A model generated the notes under the pieces. That model was not told the origin of the DNA. It was given only the letters and a program-made list of their open reading frames with translations, and searched no databases. A stretch of DNA of 64,000 nucleotides from Symsagittifera roscoffensis (lineage: Eukaryota > Xenacoelomorpha > Acoela > Convolutidae). Positions 1-10,700 of the stretch are shown here, one piece after another. Every line of letters begins with the position of its first letter. Within the stretch, counting starts at the first letter, position 1. Position numbers and translations under genes: made by a program. The DNA lies in the NCBI RefSeq assembly GCF_963678635.1, contig NC_087068.1:60078872-60142871 (forward strand), given 5' to 3'.

Positions 1-576
1 GATCGTATAGTTTCATATATGGTGTGAAACAGATTACATTTAACTACACTTCAATTTTTTCAGCAATCGTCAATTTTACAGCAAGGAAAAGTAAAAAAGT
101 GGTCCTGAAAATGAAGGATAAAATGGGTGAAAAAGTAGTGGAGGAGTTTGTTGCTTTAAAATCTAAACTCTTCTCTGAACTAAGTATTGGTTGGTTGGTT
201 GCCCGATTGTAATTATCCCTACTCAAAAACACATTTCTAATTGGTCCACAAATTGGAGGCTCCTTGTTGTTATGTTTGGCTCTGTTTAGAGTTACACCAA
301 AAAAAGTACCAGCCACTTACAAAAGAGGATGCTGCGTATTCAGTTCGCAGATTGTTCAATCGATAAAAGCATCCGTGAACTGAAATCTTAGTCAATCAAA
401 AAAGAGAAAGAGCAAACACAAACAGAACTCAGCACCAACTATAGCTTTCTCCTTCAGACAGCAAACGATACCTTGTTTTTGAGGGTATAGGCATTCTACC
501 TATCGTAAGTTATCAAATACGAAAGATAACTTTAAACACCTATTTTTGGTAACGGTAATCAATTATAAATGTTGAC
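1..576. other. Leading stretch without a supported gene
   Basis: Short open frames occur on both strands (62 and 90 codons) but overlap antiparallel, match no family I recognise and show no splice or repeat context. I see no RNA gene or clear repeat here. Confidence 0.5.
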
Positions 577-1396
577 CAAGACTGCTCGTATCAGGGCGAA
601 GCCCTGAATGTTCCGACTGCTTTTTTAAAAATATCAATCCTTAAACCCTCATAACTTTACGAGAAATGATCACAGGTGCAATATCATTGAGCTCAGGACA
701 ACAATACTTTTCGAATGATATAAAAAAATCCCGTCAAAAATGGCTAGTTAGAAAGTCGAAATTTGTCTGAAGAACAAAAAACCCACCCGAGCACAAATAT
801 TCCGTTTCTTTCGTATCGAAAGTCGGAACAAAAACTTTCGGTTGAAACTACGTATTTAATTGTTCCGACTTTCGATACGAAAGTAACGGAATATTTGTGC
901 TCGGGTTGGGTTTTTTTTTCTTCAGACAAAATTCGACTTTTTAACTAGCCATTTTTGACGGAAATTTTTTATATCATTCAAAAGATATTGTTGTTCTGAG
1001 CTTAAACTTGAAAAAGTATTTCCCCTTTGATCATTTTTCGTAAAGTTATGAAGGTTTAAAGATTGCCATTTTGGCCATTTTGACCAATTTGGGACAATTA
1101 ATGCGCGATATAATTCGCGCTATTAACTGGTTGAACGAAGCTTATTTGGTTCCAAACTGGTTCCAAATTGGTTGAACGAAGCTTATTTGCCATAATTGAT
1201 TTGTTACAAGGAACAAAAACTATCACTTTGTACTTTATATGGCGTGTGGGGGTATGATTTTAATTAAAAAAAGATCAAATTTCACAAAAAAAGTTTCATT
1301 TTGTCTATTACATTCAATTTTTTCATTTATTACTGCTCCATAAACCTTAGTAGGCTGTCGGAACATTCAGGGCTTCGCCTTGATACGAGCAGTCTA
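577..1396. mobile_element. Foldback (long-inverted-repeat) element, non-coding
   Basis: The outer ends are inverted copies of about 39 bp: 577-616 (containing gactgctcgtatcagggc) and 1358-1396 (its reverse complement with about two mismatches). Between them lies a nested palindrome at 632-1067. The right half carries roughly 290 extra bases (1068-1357) with no partner on the left, so the structure is asymmetric. Two antiparallel 61-codon frames (744-929 minus, 763-948 plus) give similar peptides only because the DNA is palindromic. They are not genes. The architecture fits a foldback or MITE-like element; no target-site duplication was identified. Confidence 0.7.
632..1067. repeat. Nested palindrome with 100-bp inner arms
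   Basis: The inner arms 731-830 and 861-961 are near-perfect reverse complements around a loop of about 30 nt, centred near 846. Outer arms 632-672 and 1029-1067 pair around the same centre, with a less conserved stretch between. A transcript of either strand could form a hairpin with about 100 paired bases. Confidence 0.85.
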
Positions 1397-3199
1397 GGTT
1401 TCATTTGGTATTTGGTTTTGCCATAGTAATGTTTCTCCTAATCAACTAACTTCGTGCTCTTTCACGTTTTTTTTTCTGAGCTTCATCGGAAGTTAAAGCA
1501 ACTCGTTCTCACAATGTTCTGAAACTAATTTTTTTTCTACAATCAAAAGTGGCAAATATTAACTTCGGAAACTTTTGCAGCGAAAATGGTTTTTCAGCTT
1601 TGTTAAAATTTGATTCATAGTTCTGTTCTTAGATCATTTCAATTTTTTCGATTGTTAGTGCGGGATTGTATGCAACTAAGTGAAAAAAAAACAATTTACT
1701 ACTAGCAACAGTTAAGCTACTTTGGCAAAAATGCCCATGCTATACTTCAAACTGTACACTCTGTTCCAAAGCCCAAATTAGTGGATATAAATTCGATAGT
1801 TCAATTGCACGACAGAACAAAAACTTGGTTAGTTAAGGAACAAATTAGGGGTTAAAATTGAAACAAACGTCCTTTAATACTCTAACTACAATTAAAAAAC
1901 TCTTGAACACTTAGAACAATTTCAGTTAATCAAATCAAAATTACATAATGCGAAGACAAAGGAATTATCTTCAAAATATACTGCAAAACTTAAACCATGA
2001 AGCTTGGAAACATATTGAACGAAACTCCAAATTTCGCAAGTAGTCTCCCTTTAACTCCCCAAGATAGCATGAGTGGCCAAAATTGTAGTAGTTTTAGTAC
2101 TTTAGAAAGTTAAAAAAAGAATTTAAGGTTACCCCATTTTTTTGAGGGAAATGCTTTTTGTAGCTATTTTTACATACTTTTAATAGTGTCCAAACCACAA
2201 AGTTCAAAAAATAAGGAAAAGGTTGCTTGAAAAGGTTGCGAAGCGAGAATTTTTTTTTGGTTGAGCGTCAATAACTTGCGCAGTTTGAAATAAAATTTTT
2301 TTATCAGAAAGTAAATTTCAATTTTGAGATCATTCTTTCTTTTCCCTTTTCTCTCAAAAAAGCGACAATTTAGACTTTAAAGTGCTGATATGAATTATGC
2401 GGACAAAACGCATTAAATTGGACATTTAAAAAGGATTTTACTAGAACTAGGTTGAGTTTTGGGGAAAACTGATGAAAACAACATTATTTTACGATTTCTA
2501 GCAGAATCAAAATGGTGGAAAAAACTTTGCAAAATTTGCGCTTAAAACTTGACCCTAAAAACGCATGTTTTCTTGGTTATTTAAAAAATGTGTCAAAAAT
2601 ACCAGTCAAATAGCGAAAAAGTGACATCCAACTGAACCTCTTACGTAGTTCAACAAATTTTTCCGGCGCCTTCAGAAATGGATATCGTAAAATAGTACAA
2701 AAGGGGACCCTTTGGGTCAACAGGGGGTCGAATCCATGAGGGGGGATGCGCCCCCCATTAAATCCGCTGATGTTAACGGTACAATCAACTGGTCTTAAAA
2801 CAACAAGCCAGCAAATCCCATCATATCACGCGGGTCAAAACGAATGACTTAAATTTCAGTAAAGTGTCCAAAAATAACCGTTCTGACAGTCTTGACCAAA
2901 AAAAGTTATCTTTTGATGAACATTGCCACCGCTCGCGTCTGTTAGTAGATCCGAGAGATAGTTTGAGTCTAATCGATCGCTACTAATTGAACCAGTAATT
3001 TGAAAGTAAAGTTGGCCAATTGGATTAATATTAATTACAATCATTCGAAATATTGATGCAAGGCAGCCTAAAATGAAACAGTCGCGTCTAAATTAGCCTC
3101 AAAAAACATCCTTTCTCTCGTTTCTGTCATTTTCTCCATAGAAGTTTCCATAATTATCCCGAGTCAGATTGGGTCCCATGCAGGAGACTTCCATTTTGT
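1397..3199. other. Stretch without a supported gene
   Basis: AT-rich DNA with homopolymer runs. The longest frame (62 codons, minus, 2856-3044) has no recognisable motif. Near 2690-2760 there is a G-rich patch (ggggaccctttgggtcaac and a gggggatgcgcccccc palindrome), the only clear composition change. It loosely recalls wording in the inverted-repeat arms near 49.04 and 62.7 kb. Confidence 0.5.
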
Positions 3200-3239
3200 T
3201 ATCGCAATTTTGCAGTTTTTTCTGCGTTTAATTTAAGAA

Positions 3240-3760
3240 CCTGCAGGGTCCATATTGAGACCATGTGTGAGCCTTACCGTGGCCGTCCTGTATATGATCT
3301 GCAAATTTGCTGTTCTAGCTAACTATATCGAGCTTATACAAATTCAGCCAGCTAAAAATCCAGCTTATATACTGGATTTTTTTACTATTTGCAATTGTTT
3401 TACAGTTTTGCAAGCCAAAAAAAAACAATTAAATCAATCTCTGGTATTTTTTGCTTGTGTTCGACTTTGTTGCGACCGACTCGACTTTATATTTGAAGTT
3501 TGTTGTTCGAATCTTTGATTTGACTTTTTGTTTGACCTTGTGTTTCGATTTTGTGTCCAACTTTATATTTCGATTTTGGGTTCGACCTCATATTTCGACT
3601 TTGTGTTCAAAGTTATGTTTCGAACGACTCGATTATAATTTTCGACTTAGAGTTCGACTATAAGGCCTTTTCGACCACGGATTTTCGATCGGACTCTGAC
3701 ATAAGTTTGACACGCCTCGGTCGAAACATAAATTGCAAACCTCGGCCCTGTTGGCAATCT
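3240..3760. repeat. Diverged copy of the module found in the inverted-repeat arms
   Basis: Landmarks appear in the same order here and at 50.22-50.56 kb: gaccatgtg with cgtggc(c/g)gtcctgta(t/c)atgatc, then gttctagctaact, a ggattttttt(a/c) block, tgtgttcgactttgtt with gaccgactcga, and later c(g/c)cctcggtcgaaacataaat versus gtctcgttcaaaaatagaat. Colinear order over about 300 bp makes chance unlikely. It is the head of the composite array. Confidence 0.75.
3455..3665. repeat. TTCGAC minisatellite block 1
   Basis: Alternating 13- and 12-bp degenerate words (gtttcgacttttt / gtttgaccttgt), giving a period of about 25 bp. Open plus-strand frames through it read Phe/Leu/Arg/Cys-rich peptides that simply reflect the repeat. 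Confidence 0.75.
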
Positions 3761-4034
3761 GACCCGGTAGCCGCGTCGTCCATAGTCGCAATAGCTTCTG
3801 CTTTATACGTAAGTTTTGAGCTGTAAAATGCATCCGTTTATGGGGCGACATAAGAAAGAAAAGACCCTGGATGTTTTTTTTGAAGTACATCCACGTACAA
3901 AAAATTGGTGCACTTTTCAATTGAATGAATTTTCCTTTTTGATTCGAAAAAAGAATTAAAACCAAGCAGAGAAAAACGAAAAAATTGTTCTTTAAATTTA
4001 GTTTTTTAATGATGTAACTCTTTATCTTGTTTAC

Positions 4035-4700
4035 ATTTTAGACTCTTCGAGGCAGGCTGTCATAAAACTCCTGATTCTTCTCGGTCGGGTATTGCAGAAA
4101 TTTTGTTTTGAAATTATCAAATAATTGTTGACCAGAAACCTCAAAATCAAACTCTGGTTACAATTTTTGTTTGCGGTCGAGCCATAATTTCTCTATGATC
4201 TTCAAGTCAGCTGATTGATCTGGCCAAGTGGTCCAGCTTATGTTGGTTATTGAGAAAGAGCGGATTCGTGTGAGTAGACGCCTTGGTCTGATGAAAAGCC
4301 TATTCATCGCCACAGAAATAGTCCAATTTAAAGGGTAAACAGGAGTGACGGGTATCGATTGCTTATCTGTGCATTAAAGTTTCCATAAAATTTAAATACT
4401 TTGTTGACTGCATAATAGGAATCACACGCCCATATCGTAACAGAAAATTTTCTTTGAGTTTTCATAACGCACATTTGATAGCAATTAAGTTGAGTTCTTG
4501 GACGTTATTTATCTAATTTATTTTGATTAATTATCAATAACTGGCATTCGTCAGAAAAAAACAAAGTGTTTTATTTAAAAAAAATCCAGTTTTATCAAAT
4601 TTTGCACCAAACAATCCGCAGTTTTCGTTTTTTTTCTGCAGAAAATGTTGTAGACTGTTTTTTCAATTCGGCAAACAAATTTTTACCGCTAGATTTATTT
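4035..4700 (-). pseudogene. Tc1/mariner-type transposase remnant (middle and C-terminal parts)
   Basis: On the minus strand, from about 4555 downward, the frames give an SDECQLL catalytic motif (first Asp of the DDE triad), a VMIWAC-like strand motif, an FHQTKASTH segment where the family has F.QDNA..H, then WPDQSADLKIIEKLW (family W P..SPDLNPIE..W, with the catalytic acidic position). It ends in a DSLPRRV C-terminus (family SMPRR). These segments lie in different frames with stops between them, so the gene is dead. The second catalytic Asp is replaced by Thr. The N-terminal DNA-binding part is missing because the minisatellite takes over. Family assignment rests on the order and spacing of these motifs. 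Confidence 0.8.
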
Positions 4701-4734
4701 CTTATTTGAAATTGAGTTCATTTGAACTTGAAGT

Positions 4735-4895
4735 TTGTGTTCGACTCTTTGTTTCGACTTTTTGTTTGACCTTGTGCTTCAATTTTGTGTCCAATTTTGT
4801 ATTTCGATTTTGGGTTCGACCTCTTATTTCGACTTTTTGTTCAAATTTATGTTTCGAACGACTCGATTTTATCTTTCGACTTAGAGTTCGACTAT
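4735..4895. repeat. TTCGAC minisatellite block 2
   Basis: Same 12/13-bp alternating words as block 1, followed by the same ggccttttcgac block. Slightly shorter than block 1. Confidence 0.75.
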
Positions 4896-5264
4896 AAGGC
4901 CTTTTCGACTACGGACTTTTGATCGGACCCTGACATGTGTTTGACACACCTCGGTCGAAACATAAATCACAAACCTCGGCCCTGTTCGCAATCTGACCCG
5001 GTAGCCGCGTCGTCCATAGTCGCAATAGCTTCTGCTTTATACGTAAGTTTTGAGCTGAGAAAAGCATCCGTTTACGGGGCGACTTATGGAAGAAAAGACC
5101 CTGGATGTTTTTTTGAAGTACATCCACGTACAAAAAAATTGGTGCACCCTTCAATTGAATGAATTTTCCTTTTTGATTCGAAAAAAGAATTGAAGACAAG
5201 CAGAGAGAAACGAAAAAATAGTTCTTTAAATTTACTTTTTCAATGATGTATCTCTTTATCTTGC

Positions 5265-5775
5265 TTACATTTTAAACTCTTCGAGGCAGGCTGCCATAAA
5301 ACTCGTGATTCTTCTCGGTCGGGTATTCCAGATTTTTTTTTGAAATTATCAAATAATTGTTGACCAGAATCCTCAGAACCAAACTTTGATTACTATTTTT
5401 AATAGCGGTCGAGCCATAAACTCTCTATGATCTTCAAGTCAGCTGATTGATCTAGCCAAGTGGTCCAGCTTATGTTGTTTATTGAGAAACAGCGGATTCG
5501 TAAGAGTAGACGCTTTGGTCTGATGAAAAGCAAATTCATCGCCACAAGAAGAGTCCAATTTAATGGGTAAACAGGAGTGCAGGGTATCGATATAGCGATA
5601 TGCTTATCTGTACATTGAATTGTTCAGAAAAAAAACAAAGGGTCTTACTGTAGAAAATTCCAGTTTTTTCATGTTTTGCTTGAAACAATCCGCAGTTTTC
5701 GTTTTTTTCTGCAGAAAATGCTGTAGACTGTTTTTTCAATTCGGCAAACAAATTTTTACCGCGAGATTTAATTTT
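5265..5775 (-). pseudogene. Tc1/mariner transposase remnant, internally deleted
   Basis: The C-terminal SLPRR-type motif (5280-5300) and the WP..SADLKIIE..W-type segment (about 5410-5470) are present on the minus strand. The interval holding the SDEC and VMIWA motifs is deleted: sequence jumps from the cttatctgtacattga landmark straight to the caaagggtcttactg block at 5630. The deletion is shared with the next unit, so it predates their duplication. Confidence 0.75.
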
Positions 5776-5799
5776 TTATTTGAGTTTGAGTTCAATTGT

Positions 5800-5970
5800 A
5801 CTTTAAGTTTGTGTTCGACTCTTTGTTTCGACTTTTTGTTTGACCTTGTGTTTCGATTTCGTATCCAACTTTATATTTCAATTTTGGGTTCGACCTCATT
5901 TTTGACTTTGTGTTCAAAGTTATATTTCGAACGACTCGATTTTATCTTTCAACTTAGAGTTCGACTATAA
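5800..5970. repeat. TTCGAC minisatellite block 3
   Basis: Same word structure. Nearly identical to block 4, with an exact unit offset close to 1,074 bp, so the two units arose by a recent tandem duplication. Confidence 0.75.
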
Positions 5971-6339
5971 GGCCTTTTCGACTGCGGATTTTTGATCGGA
6001 CTCTGACTTGTGTTCGACACGCCTCGGTCGAAACATAAATCGCAAACCTCGGCCATAATGGCAATCTGACCCGGTAGCCGCGTCATCCATAGTCGCATTA
6101 GCTTCTGTTTTATATGTTAGTTTTGAGCTGAGAAATGCATCCGTTTATGGGGCGACATATGAAAGAGAAGACCCTGGATGTTTTTTGAAGTACGTCCACG
6201 TACAAAAAGTTTGGTGCACTTTTCAATTGAATGATTTTTCCTTTTTGATTCGAAAAAAGAATTGAAGACAAGCAGAGAGAAACGAAAAAATAAGTCTTTA
6301 AATTTAATTTTTCAATGATGAATATCTTTATCTTGCTTA

Positions 6340-6850
6340 CATTTTAAACTCTTCGAGGCAGGCTGTAATAAAACTCCTGATTCTTCTCGGTCGGGTATTG
6401 CAGAAATTTTTTTTGAAATTATCAATTAATTGTTGACCAGAAGCCTCAGAACCAAACTCTGATTACAATTTTTAATAGCGGTCGAGCCATAAACTCTCTA
6501 TGATCTTCAAGTCAGCTGATTGATCTGGCCAAGTGGTCCAGCTTATGTTGTTTATTGAGAAACAGCGGATTCCTAAGAGTAGACGCTTTGGTCTGATGAA
6601 AAGCATATTCATCGCCACAAGAAGAGTCCAATTTAATGGGTAAACAGGAGTGCAGGCTATCGATATATCGATATGCTTATCTGTACATTGAATTGTTCAG
6701 AAAAAAAAACAAAGGGTCTTACTGTAGAAAATTCCAGTTTTTTCATGTTTTGCTTGAAACAATCCGCATTTTTCGTTTTTTTCTGCAGAAAATGCTGTAG
6801 ACTGTTTTTTCAATTCGGCAAACAAATTTTTACCGCGAGATTTAATTTCT
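6340..6850 (-). pseudogene. Tc1/mariner transposase remnant, same internal deletion
   Basis: Near-duplicate of the remnant at 5265-5775, with the same loss of the SDEC/VMIWA interval, the same tatcgatat insertion beside the break and only scattered substitutions. Minus strand. Stops and frame changes throughout. Confidence 0.75.
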
Positions 6851-6879
6851 TATTTGAGTTTGAGTTCAATTGTACTTTA

Positions 6880-7045
6880 AGTTTGTGTTCGACTCTTTGT
6901 TTCGACTTTTTGTTTGACCTTGTGTTTCGATTTCGTATCCAACTTTATATTTCGATTTTGGGTTCGACCTCATTTTTGACTTTGTGGTCAAAGTTATATT
7001 TCGAACGACTCGATTTTATCTTTCAACTTAGAGTTCGACTATAAG
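6880..7045. repeat. TTCGAC minisatellite block 4
   Basis: Near-identical to block 3, including the catttttgac shortening of one word. Confidence 0.75.
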
Positions 7046-7404
7046 GCCTTTTCGACTGCGGATTTTTGATCGGACTCTGACTTGTGTTCGACACGCTTGG
7101 GTCGAAACATAAATCTTAAATTTCGGTCATGATGGCAATCTGACCCGGTAGCCGCGTCATCCATAGTCGCATTAGCTTCTGTTTTATATGTTAGTTTCGA
7201 GCTGAGAAATGCATCCGTTTATGGGGCGCCATATGAAAGAGAAGACCCTGGATGTTTTTTGAAGTACATCCACGTACAAAAAGTTTGGTGCACTTTTCAA
7301 TTGAATGATTTTATCTTTTTTGATTCGAAAAAAAAATAAGACCCAGCAGAGAAAAACGAAAAAATTGTTATTTATATTTAATTTTTGAATGATGTATCTC
7401 TTTA

Positions 7405-8320
7405 TCTTGCTTAGTTTTTTAACTCTTCGAGGAAGGCTGTCATGCATTTCCTGATTCTTCTCGGTCGGGTATTCCAGAATTTTCTTTTGAAATTATCAAA
7501 TAATAGTTGACCAGAAGCCTCAGAACCAAACTCTGATTGCAATTTTTGTTTGCAGTCGAGCCAAAATTTCTCTATGATCTTCAAGTCAGCTGATTGATCT
7601 GGTTAAAGGGTCCAGCTTATGTTGTTTATCCAGAAACAGCGGATTCGTGTGAGTAGACGCCTTGGTCTGATGAAAAGCCTATTCATCGTCACAAGATGAG
7701 TCCAATTTAATGGGTTAACAGGAGTTCAGGGTATCGAAAGGCTTATCTGTGAATTAAAGTTTCCTGAAAGTTTTAATATTTTTTGGCTCCATAAAAGGAG
7801 TCACACGCCCATATCATAACAGAAAGCTTTCTTTGAGTTTTTGTAACACACTTGTGACGGCAATAAAGTTGAGTTTTTGGACGTTATTTGCCTAATTTAT
7901 TTTGATTATTTATCAATAACTGGCAGTCGTCAGAAAAAAAGCAAAGGGTCTTAATTGTAAAAAGTTCCAGTTTTATCCAGTTTTGCACCAAACAATCCGC
8001 AGTTTTCGTTTTTTTTCTATTTGCAGAAATTGCTGTAGACTGTTTTTTCAATTCGGCAAACATATTTTTACTGCGAGATATAATTTCTTATTTTGTTGTT
8101 TTGAACTTGATAAAATTGGTCTGAATATTAATGTTTTTTAAGTTTTTAGCTAGATTTTGGCGACGTATTTGAAATAGTTTTCTAATTCTATGCTCAGATA
8201 ATTTAGTTTTCTCCAAAAACTCTGTTTTGCACTCAAGAGTCTTGTTTTTTTGCTTTGTTTTCAATATTCTGTTGATTGTATTCTTTGAGCCATTCAAAAT
8301 ATCAACAATTTTTGTTACCT
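7405..8320 (-). pseudogene. Tc1/mariner transposase, near full length but decayed
   Basis: Read from right to left on the minus strand. An N-terminal basic helical region (ELK-type frame at 8088-8297 with LSEHRIRKLFQIRRQNLA) is followed by the AELKKQ..A / NWIKL linker, an SDDCQLL motif near 7935 (first catalytic Asp), SVMIWAC, the degenerate F.Q..A..H segment, the WPDQSAD.K.IEKLW-type segment near 7560-7620 and the terminal HDSLPRRV at about 7430-7447. The span of about 300 codons is close to the usual 340 of Tc1 transposases. Several frameshifts and stops separate the motifs. The HTH assignment of the N-terminus is inferred from position and basic/helical character. Confidence 0.75.
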
Positions 8321-9104
8321 TAAAGTTCTATTTCTTCAGTTTTATATCAATTTTTCGCGGTTGTTTTTTTTTCTATAAATACCACAACAGTTTAAATATC
8401 GTTATAATATCAAGTTGAGAGTTAAAATTTCTTTGAAATTGACTGGAAACAGATAAACTCTGTGGTGAAATGATTTTGATTTGATATGTGAAAAAAAGAG
8501 TAGATATGGAAAAAGTATAAAAAGAAAAATTTAAAAGATTTTACGCAATAAACATTTCATAAAATCAAATGCAACAATTCACGTGATTGAACTTTTGAAG
8601 CCGAGGGAAAAATAGAGGCGCCGCAAGGCCATACTCTTTACCTTTCTACCATTCTACAATTCTTCATAAGGTGCTAAACTGGGACTAAATATATCTGAAT
8701 TAGGGTGGGCGGCCATCATAGTCTCAATTGTGGTCCGGGGAGAAGGATCTGTATGAAGGTTTTGGTGCTGCTGCTGGAGCTACTTCCAAAGTTGACCGTT
8801 TAGCCGAGGAGGACAGAAAAGAAGGCACCGACCATTTTCTGGAGTGGAACCACGCCATAATTTATGTCCGATAATTCAAAGCATTCCTTTTTTTCGGCGC
8901 TTAAGGATACCAACAGCCAAGACTGCCAAAATATTTATTATTCCCACTGGGCATATTTTTTTACCGACAAAAATTAGCATTTAAATTGGCCAGAATCCTG
9001 AATCAATCATTGTTTCTTGAGTTAAACTTTGCTAAAAATTTTTTGCCGCCATTTATTTTAATTAATGCGCAATAGTTGACACATGCACATAAAACAAAAG
9101 TAAG
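8321..9104. repeat. Block duplicated at about 10.7-11.5 kb
   Basis: Colinear with 10.72-11.51 kb. Both share the gcgccgcaaggccatactc, tggtccggggagaaggatc and aatgcgcaatagttgacac landmarks, with small indels. It carries a short plus-strand ORF listed separately. It may be the 5' flank of the mariner element or an unrelated captured segment. Confidence 0.7.
8722..8874 (+). pseudogene. Short ORF fragment of unknown origin (copy 1)
   Basis: An in-frame stretch of about 50 codons without ATG reads Trp-Ser-Gly-Glu-Lys-Asp-Leu, then an Ala-rich segment, an acidic AEEDRKEG segment and HFLEWNHAIIYVR before TAA at 8872-8874. Local GC and amino-acid composition are unlike the surrounding AT-rich DNA and more like real coding sequence. 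I do not recognise the family. An upstream TAG at 8719 closes the frame. The other copy at 11.1 kb is open further upstream, so this one looks truncated. Differences between copies are mostly amino-acid changing, which argues against current selection. Confidence 0.4.
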
Positions 9105-9250
9105 CCGGAAAAAAACAAAGGGGCTTATTGTAGAAAATTCCAGTTTTTTCATGTTTTGCACAAAACAATCCGCAGTTTTCGTTTTTTTTTGCAGAAACTG
9201 CTGTAAACTGTTTTTTCAATTCGGCAAACTTTTTTTTACCGCGAGATATA
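9105..9250 (-). pseudogene. Tc1/mariner transposase fragment (middle part only)
   Basis: Carries the caaaggggcttattgtag to ttttttaccgcgagat block, which on the minus strand encodes the linker between the N-terminal domain and the SDEC motif (AELKKQ..AVSA..K-like). It abuts minisatellite block 5 directly. No catalytic motif remains. Confidence 0.6.
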
Positions 9251-9289
9251 ATTCCTTATTTGAGTTTGAGTTCAATTGTACTTTAAGTT

Positions 9290-9450
9290 TGTGTTCGACT
9301 CTTGTTTTCGATTTTTTGTTTGACCTTGTGTTTCGATTTCGTATCCAACTTTATATTTCGATTTTGGGTTCGACCTCATTTTTGACTTTGTGTTCAAAGT
9401 TATGTTTCGAACGACTCGATTTTATCTTTCAACTTAGAGTTCGACTATAA
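9290..9450. repeat. TTCGAC minisatellite block 5
   Basis: Same word order as blocks 3 and 4, so this unit derives from that branch of the array despite lying beyond the inserted 8.1-9.1 kb segment. Confidence 0.75.
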
Positions 9451-9814
9451 GGCCTTTTCGACTGCGGATTTTGATCGGACTCTGACTTGTGTTTGACACG
9501 CCTCGGTCGAAACATAAATCACAAACCTCGGCCATGTTGGCAATCTGACCCGGTAGCCGCGTCATCCATAGTCGCATTAGCTTTTGTTTTATATGTTAGT
9601 TTTGAGCTGAGAAAAGCATCCGTTTACGGGGCGACATATGGAAGAAAAGACCCTGGATGTTTTTTTGAATTACATCCACGTACAAAAAACTTGGTGCGCT
9701 TTTCAAATGAATGAATTTTCCTTTTTGATTCGAAAAAAAAATTAAAACCCAGCAGTGAAAAACGAAAAAATTGTTCTTTAAATTTAATTTTTTTATGATG
9801 TATCTCTTTATCTT

Positions 9815-10700
9815 GCTTAGTTTTTTAACTCTTCGAGGCAGGCTGTCATAAAACTCCTGATTCTTCTCGGTCGGGTATTCCAGAATTTTTTTTTGAAATT
9901 ATCATATAATTGTTGACCAGAAACCTCAGAATCAAAATTTGGTTACAATTTTTGTTTGCGGTCGAGCCATAATTTCTCTATTTTCTTCAAGTCAGCTGAT
10001 TGATCTGGCCAAGTGGTCCAGCTTATGTTGTTTATTGAGAAACAGCGGATTCGTGTGAGTAGACGCCTTGGTCTGATGAAAAGCCTATTCATCGCCACAA
10101 GAATAGTCCAATTTAAAGGGTTAACAGGAGTGCAGGGTATCGATTGCTTATCTGTGCATTAAAGTTTCCATAAAATTTAAATACTTTGTTGACTGCATAA
10201 TAGGAATCATACGCCCATATTATAACAGAAAACTTTCTTTGAGTTTTCATAACACACTTTTGATAGCAATAAAGTTGAGTTTTTGGACGTTATTTACCTA
10301 ATTTATTTTGATTATTTATCAATAAATGGCATTCGTCAGAAAAAAAAAAAAGGGTCTTATTTTAAAAAGTTCCAGTTTTATTCAGTTTTGCACCAAACAA
10401 TCCGCATTTTTCGTTTTTTTTCTTTTTGCAGAAACTGCTGTAGACTGTTTTTTCAATTCGGCAAACATATTTTTACCGCGAGATATAATTTCTTGTTTTT
10501 TTGTTGTGAAATTGATCAAATTGTTCTGAATAATAATGTTTTGTAAGTTTTTAGCTAGATTTTGGCGACGTAATTGAAATAATTTTCTAACTCTATGCTC
10601 AGATAATTTAGTTTTCTCCAAAAACGCTGTTTTGCACTCAAGATTTTTGTTTTTTGCTTTGTTTTCAATATTCTGTTGATTGTATTCTTTGAGCCATTCA
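9815..10700 (-). pseudogene. Tc1/mariner transposase, near full length but decayed (second copy)
   Basis: Minus strand. The 79-codon frame at 10382-10621 gives KTKLSEHRVRKLFQLRRQ, the NLAKNLQN helix and the AELKKQSTAVSAKRKKTKNA linker. The SDEC-type motif follows near 10330, then the VMIWAC-like segment at about 10210-10230, the F.Q..A..H relic at about 10050-10090, the W..WPDQSADLK segment near 9975-10020 and SLPRR at about 9840. The distance from the N-terminal frame to SLPRR (about 290 codons) is normal for the family, but stops and frame changes occur between motifs. Colinear with the copy at 7405-8320 and in the same orientation. Confidence 0.75.

Noticed and set aside
2690-2770. G-rich patch with a gggggatgcgcccccc palindrome as a regulatory site or homologue of the arm sequence at 49.04 kb
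   Set aside because: Shared words are short and partly in opposite relative orientation, so common origin is not supported.
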